The notes under the pieces are model-generated. The model saw only the letters and a list, made by a program, of their open reading frames with translations, ran no database searches and had not been told where the DNA came from. Shown here in pieces: positions 33,117-41,375 of a stretch of DNA of 50,491 nucleotides (the stretch's first letter is position 1; the number at the start of each line of letters is the position of its first letter). Both the position numbers and the translations under genes were made by a program. The stretch spans positions 1 to 50,491 of the forward strand of contig CAMDVD010000021.1 in the NCBI GenBank assembly GCA_945878115.1. Reading direction: 5' to 3'. The DNA is from Chitinophaga pinensis. Lineage in GTDB: Bacteria > Bacteroidota > Bacteroidia > Chitinophagales > Chitinophagaceae.

Positions 33117-34088
33117 ATGTCTACATATCTCGAAGGCTTACAAAAAATGAACTATTTTCGGCTTTTCATCTTGCCATTTATGCAGCAATTAAAAGCAATA
33201 TTTACACTCATTCGTTTTCCTAATTTATTATTTATTTTAATTACACAATGGTTAGTATACACACAGATAATAAGCCCTTCTGTACTATCTGAATACACAC
33301 ATACTACGTTTGGTAAAAGTGAATTGGTTCTATTCATTTTGTCAACCGTCTTAATTGCAGCCGCAGGATATATCATCAATGATTATTTTGATATAGGAAT
33401 AGATGTGATCAACAAACCACAACGAGTTACTATAGAAAAAATATTTAAACGACGAACCATTATTATTGCACATGTATTGCTTAACCTCGCGGCGATTTGC
33501 ATGGCAGGCTATTTGGCTTTTACGTTTTTGAGGTTGAGACTAATCGGCTTGCAGTTGCTTAGTATTCTTCTTTTATATGTATATTCTACAACTTTTAAAC
33601 GACGATTGATTATTGGTAATTTAATGATTGCATTTCTGAATGCATTAACATTGGTTAGCTTGGCATTTTATGAACCGAAATTTAATTTGTTTTCAGTAAA
33701 TCAATTAGGGATGCAATTGTTTTGGGTTTATGTCTTATTCGCCTTTCTGATTACTTGGATACGGGAAATTGTAAAAGATATTGAGGACGTAAAGGGCGAC
33801 ACTTCACAAAATTGTAGAACAATTCCTTTGGTATTTGGTATTACCAAAGCAAAACAAATTATTTGTTTCTTCCTTGTTGTATTGATGATCTTATTGCTGT
33901 TCACATTTTTTAATCTTTTTTTTACCCACAAGGCATTAGTATTCTTTCTATTGTCCTTTGTATTTATGCCATTAATCTATATATTTTATTTGGTTTGCAA
34001 AGCGACCAATTCACGTCATTTTCATTGGATAAGCCAATACATTAAATATTGTACCTTCCTAGGTATTTTGTCCTTATTATTAATATAA
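33117..34088 (+). CDS. UbiA-family polyprenyl transferase
   Basis: This ~323-residue integral membrane protein has nine predicted helices and transfers a prenyl chain to a polar acceptor. The two Mg-diphosphate motifs are present: NDYFDIGIDVINKPQR (an NDxxDxxxD motif) and DIEDVKGD. The IND(Y/F)xD...NKPxR form is usual in Bacteroidota geranylgeranylglycerol-phosphate-like or uncharacterised UbiA enzymes, so menaquinone (MenA) is not claimed. The frame opens at a TTG (33108). The first ATG is 33117 and a second at 33147 (MNYFRLF) is also possible. It is followed by maf after 7 bp. Confidence 0.88.
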   Translation: MSTYLEGLQKMNYFRLFILPFMQQLKAIFTLIRFPNLLFILITQWLVYTQIISPSVLSEYTHTTFGKSELVLFILSTVLIAAAGYIINDYFDIGIDVINKPQRVTIEKIFKRRTIIIAHVLLNLAAICMAGYLAFTFLRLRLIGLQLLSILLLYVYSTTFKRRLIIGNLMIAFLNALTLVSLAFYEPKFNLFSVNQLGMQLFWVYVLFAFLITWIREIVKDIEDVKGDTSQNCRTIPLVFGITKAKQIICFFLVVLMILLLFTFFNLFFTHKALVFFLLSFVFMPLIYIFYLVCKATNSRHFHWISQYIKYCTFLGILSLLLI

Positions 34089-34095
34089 AAAGCAC

Positions 34096-34665
34096 ATGTC
34101 ATCAACTCTTATTTTAGCATCAAAATCGCCAAGACGTAAGCAATTATTGGAAATGGCGGAAATCCAATTTACTATCCAGACAAAAGATACAGCAGAGGAT
34201 TATCCGGAGCACATGCCTGCGGAAAAAGTACCTGTATATATTGCCTTGCAAAAAGCTTTGGCAATTCATCAAGATTTTCCCGAAGGGAGGATTTTAGCAG
34301 CAGATACCATCGTTTTATTGGATAATCAAATTATTGGAAAACCTGAACATCGATTAGATGCCATTCGTATTTTGTCTTTATTGTCTGGACAAACACATCA
34401 AGTCATTACAGGTGTTGTAATACTGGATGGGAAACAGAAAATTGAATTTTCAGATAGCACAGAAGTTGAGTTTCATCCATTAAGTCTTGAACAAATTACA
34501 TCATATGTAGATAAGTATATGCCTTATGACAAAGCTGGGGCTTATGCAATTCAAGAATGGATTGGTGCCATTGGGATAAAACGAATTAATGGTTGCTATT
34601 ATAATGTGATGGGTTTGCCCATTAGTAAAGTGCTTCATCATTTAGTTGGCATGAATAAAGAATAA
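34096..34665 (+). CDS. maf: Maf-family nucleoside triphosphate pyrophosphatase
   Basis: This 189-residue enzyme hydrolyses non-canonical or modified NTPs (dTTP/UTP class) as housekeeping. Signature SKSPRRKQLLEMA is at residues 9-21; AADTIVLLDNQIIGKP and the DKAGAYAIQEWIGAIGIKRINGCYYNVMGLP region follow with the catalytic acidic residue and loop. Length and motifs are complete. Seven bases separate it from the prenyltransferase, so they are cotranscribed. Confidence 0.95.
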   Translation: MSSTLILASKSPRRKQLLEMAEIQFTIQTKDTAEDYPEHMPAEKVPVYIALQKALAIHQDFPEGRILAADTIVLLDNQIIGKPEHRLDAIRILSLLSGQTHQVITGVVILDGKQKIEFSDSTEVEFHPLSLEQITSYVDKYMPYDKAGAYAIQEWIGAIGIKRINGCYYNVMGLPISKVLHHLVGMNKE

Positions 34666-34705
34666 AAAAACTAAAGTAAAATCACTAGTTCCATAAATAC
34701 AATAT

Positions 34706-34713
34706 TACATTTG
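34706..34713 (+). promoter_or_regulatory. -7 box of the agmatinase-family gene
   Basis: TACATTTG followed by CC, 19 bp before the ATG at 34733. No clear -33 TTTG is visible at the right distance. Confidence 0.55.
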
Positions 34714-34732
34714 CCACCCGAAAAATAAAGCT

Positions 34733-35785
34733 ATGCCAATTACTGATTTTGACCCTAACTCCATTGGACTTGCCGAAAATAACATTTTTGGATTACCAAC
34801 TTCAGAAGAAAACGCCAAACTCATTTTATTACCTATTCCTTGGGAAGTAACTGTATCGTATAGAAATGGCACTGCGCGTGGTCCAGAGAAAATTGTAGAG
34901 GCCTCTTACCAAATAGATCTTTGTGACGCAGATGCGCCAAATTTTTGGAGGCAAGGATATTTTATGCCTGAATTAGACAAATATTTAGTGAAGAAAAATG
35001 ATTTCCTTCGCCATTGTGCCGAACTTATCATTTCCAATTTGAGCGAAGGTGGTGCTACTTGCGAGAATATTCAATTACAAAAAAAACTTGAAGAAATAAA
35101 TAAGGGTTGTGCTGAATTGAAAGATTGGGTATATAAGCAAGCCATGGATTTATATGCTAAAGGAAAATATGTAGCATTAGTTGGTGGCGACCATAGTACT
35201 CCCTTAGGCTTGATGAAAGCTGCTGCAGATACCTATGGCGAATTTGGTATTTTACAAATTGATGCTCATGCAGATTTGCGAAAAGCATATGAAGGCTTTA
35301 CCTACTCGCATGCATCTATTATGTACAACGTATTGCAAGAAATTCCTAACATGACTAAACTAGTACAAGTTGGCGTTCGTGATTTTTGTGATGAAGAATA
35401 TGATATGATAAACAGCAATGATCGTATCAAAACTTATTTTGACCACGATATCAAAGAACGACAGTATGAAGGGGAAACATGGAAGTTTATTTGCGATGAA
35501 ATAATTTCGCATCTGCCGCAACAAGTATATATCAGTTTTGATATTGACGGATTAGATCCTAAATTATGTAAGAATACTGGTACACCCGTACAAGGTGGTT
35601 TTGAGGCTGAACAAATTCAATACCTTTTTCGTAAAGTAGTAGAAAGTGGCAGACGCATTATCGCTTTTGATTTGAATGAAGTAAGTTGTGGTGAAGATAC
35701 GCAAGACTCTATTGATGCAAGTATTGGTGCACGCATTTTATATCGCATGTGCAACTTATTTATGAAATCAAACATACATGCATAA
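34733..35785 (+). CDS. Agmatinase/formimidoylglutamase-family ureohydrolase
   Basis: This 350-residue binuclear manganese hydrolase cleaves a guanidino or formimino compound such as agmatine, formiminoglutamate or arginine. Metal-binding motifs are GGDHSTPLG, QIDAHADLR, SHASIM and SFDIDGLDPKLCKNTGTP. It has an N-terminal extension of about 140 residues, longer than classical agmatinase and typical of the Bacteroidota group. Substrate is not fixed by sequence. The next gene overlaps its end by 8 bases. Confidence 0.92.
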   Translation: MPITDFDPNSIGLAENNIFGLPTSEENAKLILLPIPWEVTVSYRNGTARGPEKIVEASYQIDLCDADAPNFWRQGYFMPELDKYLVKKNDFLRHCAELIISNLSEGGATCENIQLQKKLEEINKGCAELKDWVYKQAMDLYAKGKYVALVGGDHSTPLGLMKAAADTYGEFGILQIDAHADLRKAYEGFTYSHASIMYNVLQEIPNMTKLVQVGVRDFCDEEYDMINSNDRIKTYFDHDIKERQYEGETWKFICDEIISHLPQQVYISFDIDGLDPKLCKNTGTPVQGGFEAEQIQYLFRKVVESGRRIIAFDLNEVSCGEDTQDSIDASIGARILYRMCNLFMKSNIHA

Positions 35786-36386
35786 TACATTTTACTTTCA
35801 GTTAGTAAAAGAGGATTTGCCAAAACGAACCATGCAATGCAGAGCCATGCATATTATGGCGTCTCTATTTTTAATTTTGTATGCCATGCAATTTGTGACA
35901 TCCTTTCAATTACATTGGATGGAAATGTTGGCAATCATACCAGCTGCTATTTTTATTGTTTGGAAAGCCGTAAGCCAAAAAACTTTTTTTTTGGAAGTGC
36001 ATTATAATAGGTTATTTCGAATATTAGAAGCTGGATTTATTTTTATGGGTAGCATGCACTTTTTGCAAGAAAATAAAAATAGTATTGCTTTCTTATTTGC
36101 GATAGTTTCTGCTTTCCTTTTATTTTTATTGTGGATGGAAAGTCGGATATTCAGTAAACAATATATAGACTTTACGGAAACAGGCATTGAAATTGCCTTG
36201 CCATTACAAACAAAAAAAATACCATGGAAGATGATACAAAATGTATTATTGAAAAATGGATTTGTTTCGCTTGTATTGCCCAATAACACGATACTTCAAT
36301 ACAAAATTATAGTTGGCATTCAGGAAGAAGAATTGAAAGATTTTTATGCGTATTGTAATGGAAAACTTCTTGGGGAGAAAATCTAA
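35778..36386 (+). CDS. Membrane protein of unknown function
   Basis: This 202-residue protein has four hydrophobic helices (about 22-42, 46-63, 83-97 and 101-118) and then a soluble C-terminal region. That region (YIDFTETGIEIALPLQTKKI, PWKMIQNVLLKNGFVSLVLP, NNTILQYKI) has the short beta-strand pattern of PH-like membrane proteins, without a name I can give. Eight-base overlap with the ureohydrolase gene suggests coupling, but no shared pathway is evident. Confidence 0.8.
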   Translation: MHNTFYFQLVKEDLPKRTMQCRAMHIMASLFLILYAMQFVTSFQLHWMEMLAIIPAAIFIVWKAVSQKTFFLEVHYNRLFRILEAGFIFMGSMHFLQENKNSIAFLFAIVSAFLLFLLWMESRIFSKQYIDFTETGIEIALPLQTKKIPWKMIQNVLLKNGFVSLVLPNNTILQYKIIVGIQEEELKDFYAYCNGKLLGEKI

Positions 36387-36481
36387 AAGAACAAGTAAAA
36401 AAACAAAATAGATAATTATTTAGCTATGCCGTTTAATTATTGCATCAAGTCTGGGATAGAACGGAAATTCTATCGTTGCTG

Positions 36482-36603
36482 TTCAATATGTTCGGCCTTT
36501 GGGCATGTCGAACTTTCGATAAGAAGGGATTTTTAATCGAGCGTAAGCAGATTATAAATCTGCCATTATCTTCACTTCGACATGCCCTGCAGAACATGTT
36601 GAA
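36482..36603. repeat. ~120-bp imperfect palindrome with inner hairpin
   Basis: The arms 36482-36512 and 36576-36603 pair (core GGGCATGTCGAA / TTCGACATGCCC, plus TTCAATATGTTCGG / AACATGTTGAA). The loop holds a second hairpin, GCAGATTATAAATCTGC (36547-36563). No gene is inside. It looks like a MITE- or REP-type element. Confidence 0.75.
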
Positions 36604-36675
36604 GAGCTTCGGTGGAACTTGTCGAACAGCAGTTTCATTCGCATCGCTTTCGCTCTTCGTTCTCACTCTGGTTTT

Positions 36676-36756
36676 TTACGTTAGGGATAGAACGAAAATC
36701 CTTTTTTTTCTTCAAAAAAAGATTGCAGTGATAGCCCGACCCGAAGGGGAACGCCC
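36676..36756 (+). repeat. Dispersed repeat related to the 6262 and 8679 units
   Basis: TTACGTTAGGGATAGAACG through GACCCGAAGGGGAACGCCC with an AAAATCC-T(8)-CTTC-A(7)-GATTGCAG hairpin core. It shares the 'AAATCCTTTTT ... AAAAAGATTG' core with the other two units but has different ends. The remaining part of 36387-36847 holds no supported gene. Confidence 0.65.
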
Positions 36757-36847
36757 AAAAATGCATAAGAGTAAATAGAGTTAGTATCGACAACATAAAC
36801 AAGATGCATCAAATAAATTTTATACGTACATCTTGGAATGGTTCATT

Positions 36848-38560
36848 CTACATTGTATTACTTTCCCGCACATCAATCACCTTTAATTGTATCGATTTTT
36901 TGCCTTGCCAATTATTTTCTTCTATATGATAAATCAGGTCAAAAGGCTTGCCACTGCGAACAATATTTATTTTATCTGACATATTAAATCCGATGCCATT
37001 GATGGTTTTGCTGCCTGTTTGGTAGACCACCAATCGAAGATGTTTTTCTTTTACAATGGAAGACAACCCTTGATAATCCTGTACATGCTTAGTAATAAAT
37101 ATAGGTTTCATATTCTCAGGGCCATGCGGAGCAAACTGGTTCAGTATATTTAAAAATCCATCATTGATATCTTTAAATAAAAGTTCTGCATCTATTTCAA
37201 TAGTTGGTATAAAATATTCTTCGGCAACCATACTGCGTACTACATTGTCAAATTGAGTAGTGAAGGCTGTTAGGTTTTCTTCTTGTAAGGTAAGCCCTGC
37301 TGCGAAATAATGCCCGCCATAATTTTCCAAATATTGGGCACATTGATTTAGTCCTTCAAATAAATTAAATCCTTTGATAGATCTAGCGGAACCGGTTATT
37401 TTTCCATTGGATTCGGTTAATACAATGGTTGGTTTATAGTGATGTTCAATTAATCGTGATGCCACTATACCAACTACCCCCTTATGCCAATGCGGTTGAT
37501 ACACAACAGTAGATCTAGTATCCGCATGGTATTCATTTTCGGCAATCATATCCAACGCTTCTAAAGTGATGGTTCGGTCAAAATCTTTTCTATCATTATT
37601 GTCTTCTTGTAAAATCAATGCTAATTCCTTTGCCTTTTTTTCATCTTGTTCTATAAACAATTCAACAGCCTTGCGTCCATTGTCCATGCGGCCTGCAGCG
37701 TTTACTCTTGGTGCAATAATAAATACGAGGTCGGTTATGGTGAATTCTCTATCCATCGCACTAATTTGTTTGAGTGCTTGTAACGGAACTGAAGGTTGAT
37801 GGTTTGCTTTCTCTAGCCCTAGAATACTTAAGGTTCTATTTTCACCGGTGATTGGTACTATATCTGCAGCAATAGCAGTTGCAACTAAATCGAGATATTG
37901 ATTTACTCCTGATACATTCAATTGATATTGCATTGAGAATGCAGAAATTAATTTGTATCCGATACCACACCCGCATAGTTCTTTATAAGGATAATAGCAG
38001 TCGGCTTGTTTAGGATTTAAAATGGAGATGGCAGGAGGCAATTCATTACCCGGAAAATGATGATCACAAACAATAGTATCAATTCCTTTTTGCTTGGCTA
38101 ATTGTATTAATTCTACAGATTTTATACCACAATCAATCGTTATAATTAATCCAATATTATTTTCTGTAGCATAATCAATACCTTGTTTCGATACGCCATA
38201 TCCTTCACTAAAACGATTCGGAATATAAAACTCAATTTTATCATAAATTGCTTTGAAGTAGGAATATACAACTGCAACAGAGGTTGTTCCATCAACATCA
38301 TAATCGCCATAGATAAGAATTTTTTGTCCTTGATCAATCCCCTGTTTAATTCGTTGTACCGCTATATCCATTCCTTTCATCAAAAATGGATCATGTAAGT
38401 CTTTGGCTGAGGTTCGAAAAAAAGCCCTTGCAGTATCGAAAGTATTTATGCCTCTTTCAACAAGCACACGACAAAGGGCGGGATGTATAGTGAGTGCTTG
38501 TTGTAATTTACTAATTTCGGCTTCATCTGCCGATTTTAAAACCCATTTTTTTTGTGCCAT
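36848..38560 (-). CDS. recJ: Single-stranded-DNA-specific exonuclease RecJ
   Basis: This 570-residue 5'-3' single-strand exonuclease works in recombination and mismatch repair. The DHH domain has YGDYDVDGTTSV (about 81-92), ITIDCGIKS and CDHHFPGNELP. The DHHA1 part has the GGHYFAAG loop. A C-terminal OB fold follows (FDLIYHIEENNWQGKKSIQLKVIDVR). The usual order and length of RecJ are kept. It stands alone, 187 bp from the next gene upstream. Confidence 0.95.
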   Translation of the reverse strand: MAQKKWVLKSADEAEISKLQQALTIHPALCRVLVERGINTFDTARAFFRTSAKDLHDPFLMKGMDIAVQRIKQGIDQGQKILIYGDYDVDGTTSVAVVYSYFKAIYDKIEFYIPNRFSEGYGVSKQGIDYATENNIGLIITIDCGIKSVELIQLAKQKGIDTIVCDHHFPGNELPPAISILNPKQADCYYPYKELCGCGIGYKLISAFSMQYQLNVSGVNQYLDLVATAIAADIVPITGENRTLSILGLEKANHQPSVPLQALKQISAMDREFTITDLVFIIAPRVNAAGRMDNGRKAVELFIEQDEKKAKELALILQEDNNDRKDFDRTITLEALDMIAENEYHADTRSTVVYQPHWHKGVVGIVASRLIEHHYKPTIVLTESNGKITGSARSIKGFNLFEGLNQCAQYLENYGGHYFAAGLTLQEENLTAFTTQFDNVVRSMVAEEYFIPTIEIDAELLFKDINDGFLNILNQFAPHGPENMKPIFITKHVQDYQGLSSIVKEKHLRLVVYQTGSKTINGIGFNMSDKINIVRSGKPFDLIYHIEENNWQGKKSIQLKVIDVRESNTM

Positions 38561-38643
38561 AATTTGTTTAGTCCTCCAGTTAAAATCGTAATTGCAATTA
38601 TTGGTCCTTGTAAAAGAACCAATTTATTCTATGCAAGAATACA

Positions 38644-38665
38644 ATTAAAATTTCAAGATTTTAAT
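38644..38665. terminator. Possible AT-rich terminator after the DUF2520 gene
   Basis: ATTAAAAT, loop TTCAAG, ATTTTAAT, about 80 bp after the stop of the minus-strand gene. The stem has no G or C, so this is weak. Confidence 0.3.
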
Positions 38666-38746
38666 ATCTGGACTTGAATAGTAAATTAGGAAATAGGATA
38701 GGCGAAGTCAAATCAAGCTATGTAATAAAATCTAAATAGGGAGTGC

Positions 38747-39520
38747 TTACTTTTTGTTGCTATATTCTTCTTGGATAGAAGCTGTGAGCAATTGATAAAT
38801 CGCGGAAAGTTTAGGCGAATTTTCTAACAATTGGGCGTGGGCTTCAATGGTCTTTTCATCATGACGAATGGCTGGGCCTGTTTGGTTATTTTTTGGTAAG
38901 GATATTGAAAGTTTATCCACCGTATTTTGTATAATTGGAATCAATAACTCAAATGGAATATTTTCTTTTTCCAATAATTGTTGTGCCAAGGTAAATAAAT
39001 GGTTGGTAAAATTATTGGCAAATACAGCCGCTAAATGTGCTATTGATTTTTGTTGGTCAGGTAATATGTAAATAGTCGAGCTTATAGATCGAGCCAATGC
39101 AGATACACGTTCTAGTGAGAAGTTGTCTGTTGCATTTACAATCAATGGAATATTTTGTTGCGTCGGGAAGACCTTCTTTTGAATCGAATACATACACCAA
39201 ATACAAGCACGAAATGCAGACATTGTAGACAAATTGTCTAAGCTTATAGAACCAGCGGTATGCACCACCAATTTTCCATGTAGGTTCATTGTCTTCGCAT
39301 AATCTAACAAAATATCATCACGAACGGCAAACAAATAAACATCTGCATCTTGGCTTAATTCATCTATATTATTTGTAAATGGACAATTAAAATGATTTGC
39401 CAATTCTTTCGCGTGCAGTTCTGTTTTAGAAACGATTTGAATTATTTCTAAGCCTGCTTGATGCATTTGCAGAGAAAAAAATGTCGCAATATTTCCAGAA
39501 CCAATGACTGCAATTTTCAT
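38747..39520 (-). CDS. Rossmann-like and DUF2520 domain oxidoreductase-like protein
   Basis: This 257-residue protein has an N-terminal NAD(P)-binding Rossmann region (KIAVIGSGNIATFF, residues 2-15, then DVYLFAVRDD) and a helical DUF2520 domain (FANNFTNHLFTLAQQLL ... TGPAIRHDEKTIEAHAQLL). The layout resembles pyrroline-5-carboxylate reductase and ketopantoate reductase relatives, with unknown substrate. It is placed 40 bp after porX and may share its transcript; this neighbourhood is inference, not proof of a link. Confidence 0.88.
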   Translation of the reverse strand: MKIAVIGSGNIATFFSLQMHQAGLEIIQIVSKTELHAKELANHFNCPFTNNIDELSQDADVYLFAVRDDILLDYAKTMNLHGKLVVHTAGSISLDNLSTMSAFRACIWCMYSIQKKVFPTQQNIPLIVNATDNFSLERVSALARSISSTIYILPDQQKSIAHLAAVFANNFTNHLFTLAQQLLEKENIPFELLIPIIQNTVDKLSISLPKNNQTGPAIRHDEKTIEAHAQLLENSPKLSAIYQLLTASIQEEYSNKK

Positions 39521-39560
39521 CGAATAAAAATAAGGAGTAAGATGTGAACCCTAAGGTACT

Positions 39561-41114
39561 TTATTTGCTTTCCATTTTGATTAAAGGGACCAACATTTCC
39601 TCTAAAGAAACACCACCATGTTGAAATGTGTTTTTGAAAAAATTTGCAAAGTGATTATAATTATTTGGGTAACACAAGTAGCCATCATGTTTAGCGAAAA
39701 TAAACGAAGAATTAAAATTAGGTTTAGGTAAACCTATTTCCCCAGGCTCTTTGTAGGCTATTACTTGCTTGGCTTCATAATTCAAATTTTTACCGTGTTT
39801 GTATCGAATATTGGTAGTAGTTTCTTTATCTCCAATCACTTTGCTTACTGATTTTACTTGTATACTACCATGGTCCGTTCCAATAATTAGTTTGATATTT
39901 TTATCCGCTACTTTTTTAAGTGCCTGATGTAAAGGAGAATGCTCAAACCAACTTAGTGTTAAGGAACGATATGCGATTTCGTCATTTGCTAATTCTTTTA
40001 GCACTTCCATTTCTGTGCGTGCATGTGAAAGCATGTCTACGAAATTGTACACAATAATATTCAAATCATTATGCAACAAATTTTGAATATTATTTGCCAT
40101 TTGATCGGCACTATCATGATTGGTAATTTTAGTATATGAAAATTTCATATCACCCAATCCATTTTGTTTCAGTTGATTGAGCAGAAACTTTTCTTCATGT
40201 AAATTTTTACCACCTTCTTCTGCATCATTTTTCCATTCATTCGGAAATTTCTTCTCTATTTCTTTTGGCAACATGCCAGCAAAAATTGCATTTCGGCTAT
40301 ATTGTGTTGTTGTAGGTAAAATGGCACAAACGATATCTTCTTCTAGTAATCGAAAGCTCTCCGAAAAAATTGGTTGTATAGTTTTCCATTGATCATATCG
40401 TAGATTATCAATGAGAATAAAGAAAGTGGATTTTCCTTTTTCTAGTTGTGGAAAAACGTGTTTGCGAAGCAAAGTATGGCTCATTACAGGTGCATCGCTA
40501 CCAGTGCCATTAATCCATTTGGCATAATTTCTCTCTACAAATTTGCAAAACTCATTATTGGCTTCTTCTTTCTGTGAAATATGGATTTCTTGCATTTCTG
40601 GGCTATTCGATTTTTGCATTTCTAATTCCCAATACACAATTTTCTTATACAGTTCACACCATTCGCTATAATCTGGATTGTTATTCAGCGCCATAAATAA
40701 ATTTCGAAATTCTTGCTGGTAAGTTTGTGTTGTTTTTTCGCTCACCAACGATTTCTTATCTATTATTTTCTTTAAGGTCAATAAAATTTGATTGGGATTT
40801 ACCGGCTTAATTAGGTAATCCGTAATTTGTGAGCCTATGGCATCTTCCATAATATTTTCGGCTTCATTTTTTGTTACCATAACCACAGGAATATTAGTAT
40901 CATATTCTCTAATTTGCCCTAAAGTTTCTAAGCCAGTCATACCTGGCATACTTTCATCTAGCAATATAACATCCACAGCATTTGCTTTTAGATATTCTAG
41001 TCCGTCATAACCATTTGACATACTTTCCACTTCATAACCTTTGTTTTCTAAAAACATAATTTGGGATTTCAAGGAATCCATTTCATCATCAATCCACAGG
41101 ATTTTCGTACTCAT
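39561..41114 (-). CDS. porX: T9SS regulator PorX: response-regulator receiver fused to PglZ domain
   Basis: This 517-residue protein joins a CheY-like receiver (about 1-125, phosphoacceptor Asp53 in VDVILLDESMPGM, Lys82) to a PglZ/alkaline-phosphatase-like domain (about 200-517, DNLRYDQWKTI, TTTQYSRNAIFAGMLP, IVYNFVDMLSHAR, IGTDHGSI). This is the PorX layout; P. gingivalis PorX is 518 residues as I recall. PorX regulates T9SS genes with PorY and SigP and can hydrolyse nucleotides. The frame opens at TTG 41135, but the promoter's -7 box lies there, so the ATG at 41114 is right. T9SS cargo genes lie on both sides of it. Confidence 0.95.
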   Translation of the reverse strand: MSTKILWIDDEMDSLKSQIMFLENKGYEVESMSNGYDGLEYLKANAVDVILLDESMPGMTGLETLGQIREYDTNIPVVMVTKNEAENIMEDAIGSQITDYLIKPVNPNQILLTLKKIIDKKSLVSEKTTQTYQQEFRNLFMALNNNPDYSEWCELYKKIVYWELEMQKSNSPEMQEIHISQKEEANNEFCKFVERNYAKWINGTGSDAPVMSHTLLRKHVFPQLEKGKSTFFILIDNLRYDQWKTIQPIFSESFRLLEEDIVCAILPTTTQYSRNAIFAGMLPKEIEKKFPNEWKNDAEEGGKNLHEEKFLLNQLKQNGLGDMKFSYTKITNHDSADQMANNIQNLLHNDLNIIVYNFVDMLSHARTEMEVLKELANDEIAYRSLTLSWFEHSPLHQALKKVADKNIKLIIGTDHGSIQVKSVSKVIGDKETTTNIRYKHGKNLNYEAKQVIAYKEPGEIGLPKPNFNSSFIFAKHDGYLCYPNNYNHFANFFKNTFQHGGVSLEEMLVPLIKMESK

Positions 41115-41132
41115 TCTTTTATTTAATTTTAG

Positions 41133-41140
41133 CAAATGTA
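41133..41140 (-). promoter_or_regulatory. -7 box of porX
   Basis: TACATTTG on the minus strand, 18 bp before the ATG at 41114. A -33 TTTG is not clear. It decides the start codon. Confidence 0.6.
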
Positions 41141-41324
41141 ATTGGAATGGATTAGTAATACCTTAAGCATTTATTTTTTAATTCAAAAAATAGGCAACAG
41201 TATAATACCATCTTGCTTTTAAACCTATTCTTTTCAGCCTATTTTTAAAAGCTGATGGTATAACGAGGTTTTTGAATAAATATTATACAAAGGGTTTCAT
41301 TTTATAAATAGTCACTTCCGTCAC

Positions 41325-41353
41325 AAAAAAAAGCGTACTCAAAAAGTACGCTT
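41325..41353 (-). terminator. Terminator of the choice-of-anchor-L gene
   Basis: AAGCGTACT / AGTACGCTT, 9-bp stem with a 5-nt loop. On the minus strand it is followed by a run of eight T, 23 bp after the stop at 41376. Confidence 0.88.
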
Positions 41354-41375
41354 GAATTTACTAATATTCTTCTCA

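Noticed and set aside
36440-36778. Frames on both strands over the palindromic repeats
   Set aside because: They translate repeats and hairpins, with no conserved motif or start signal.
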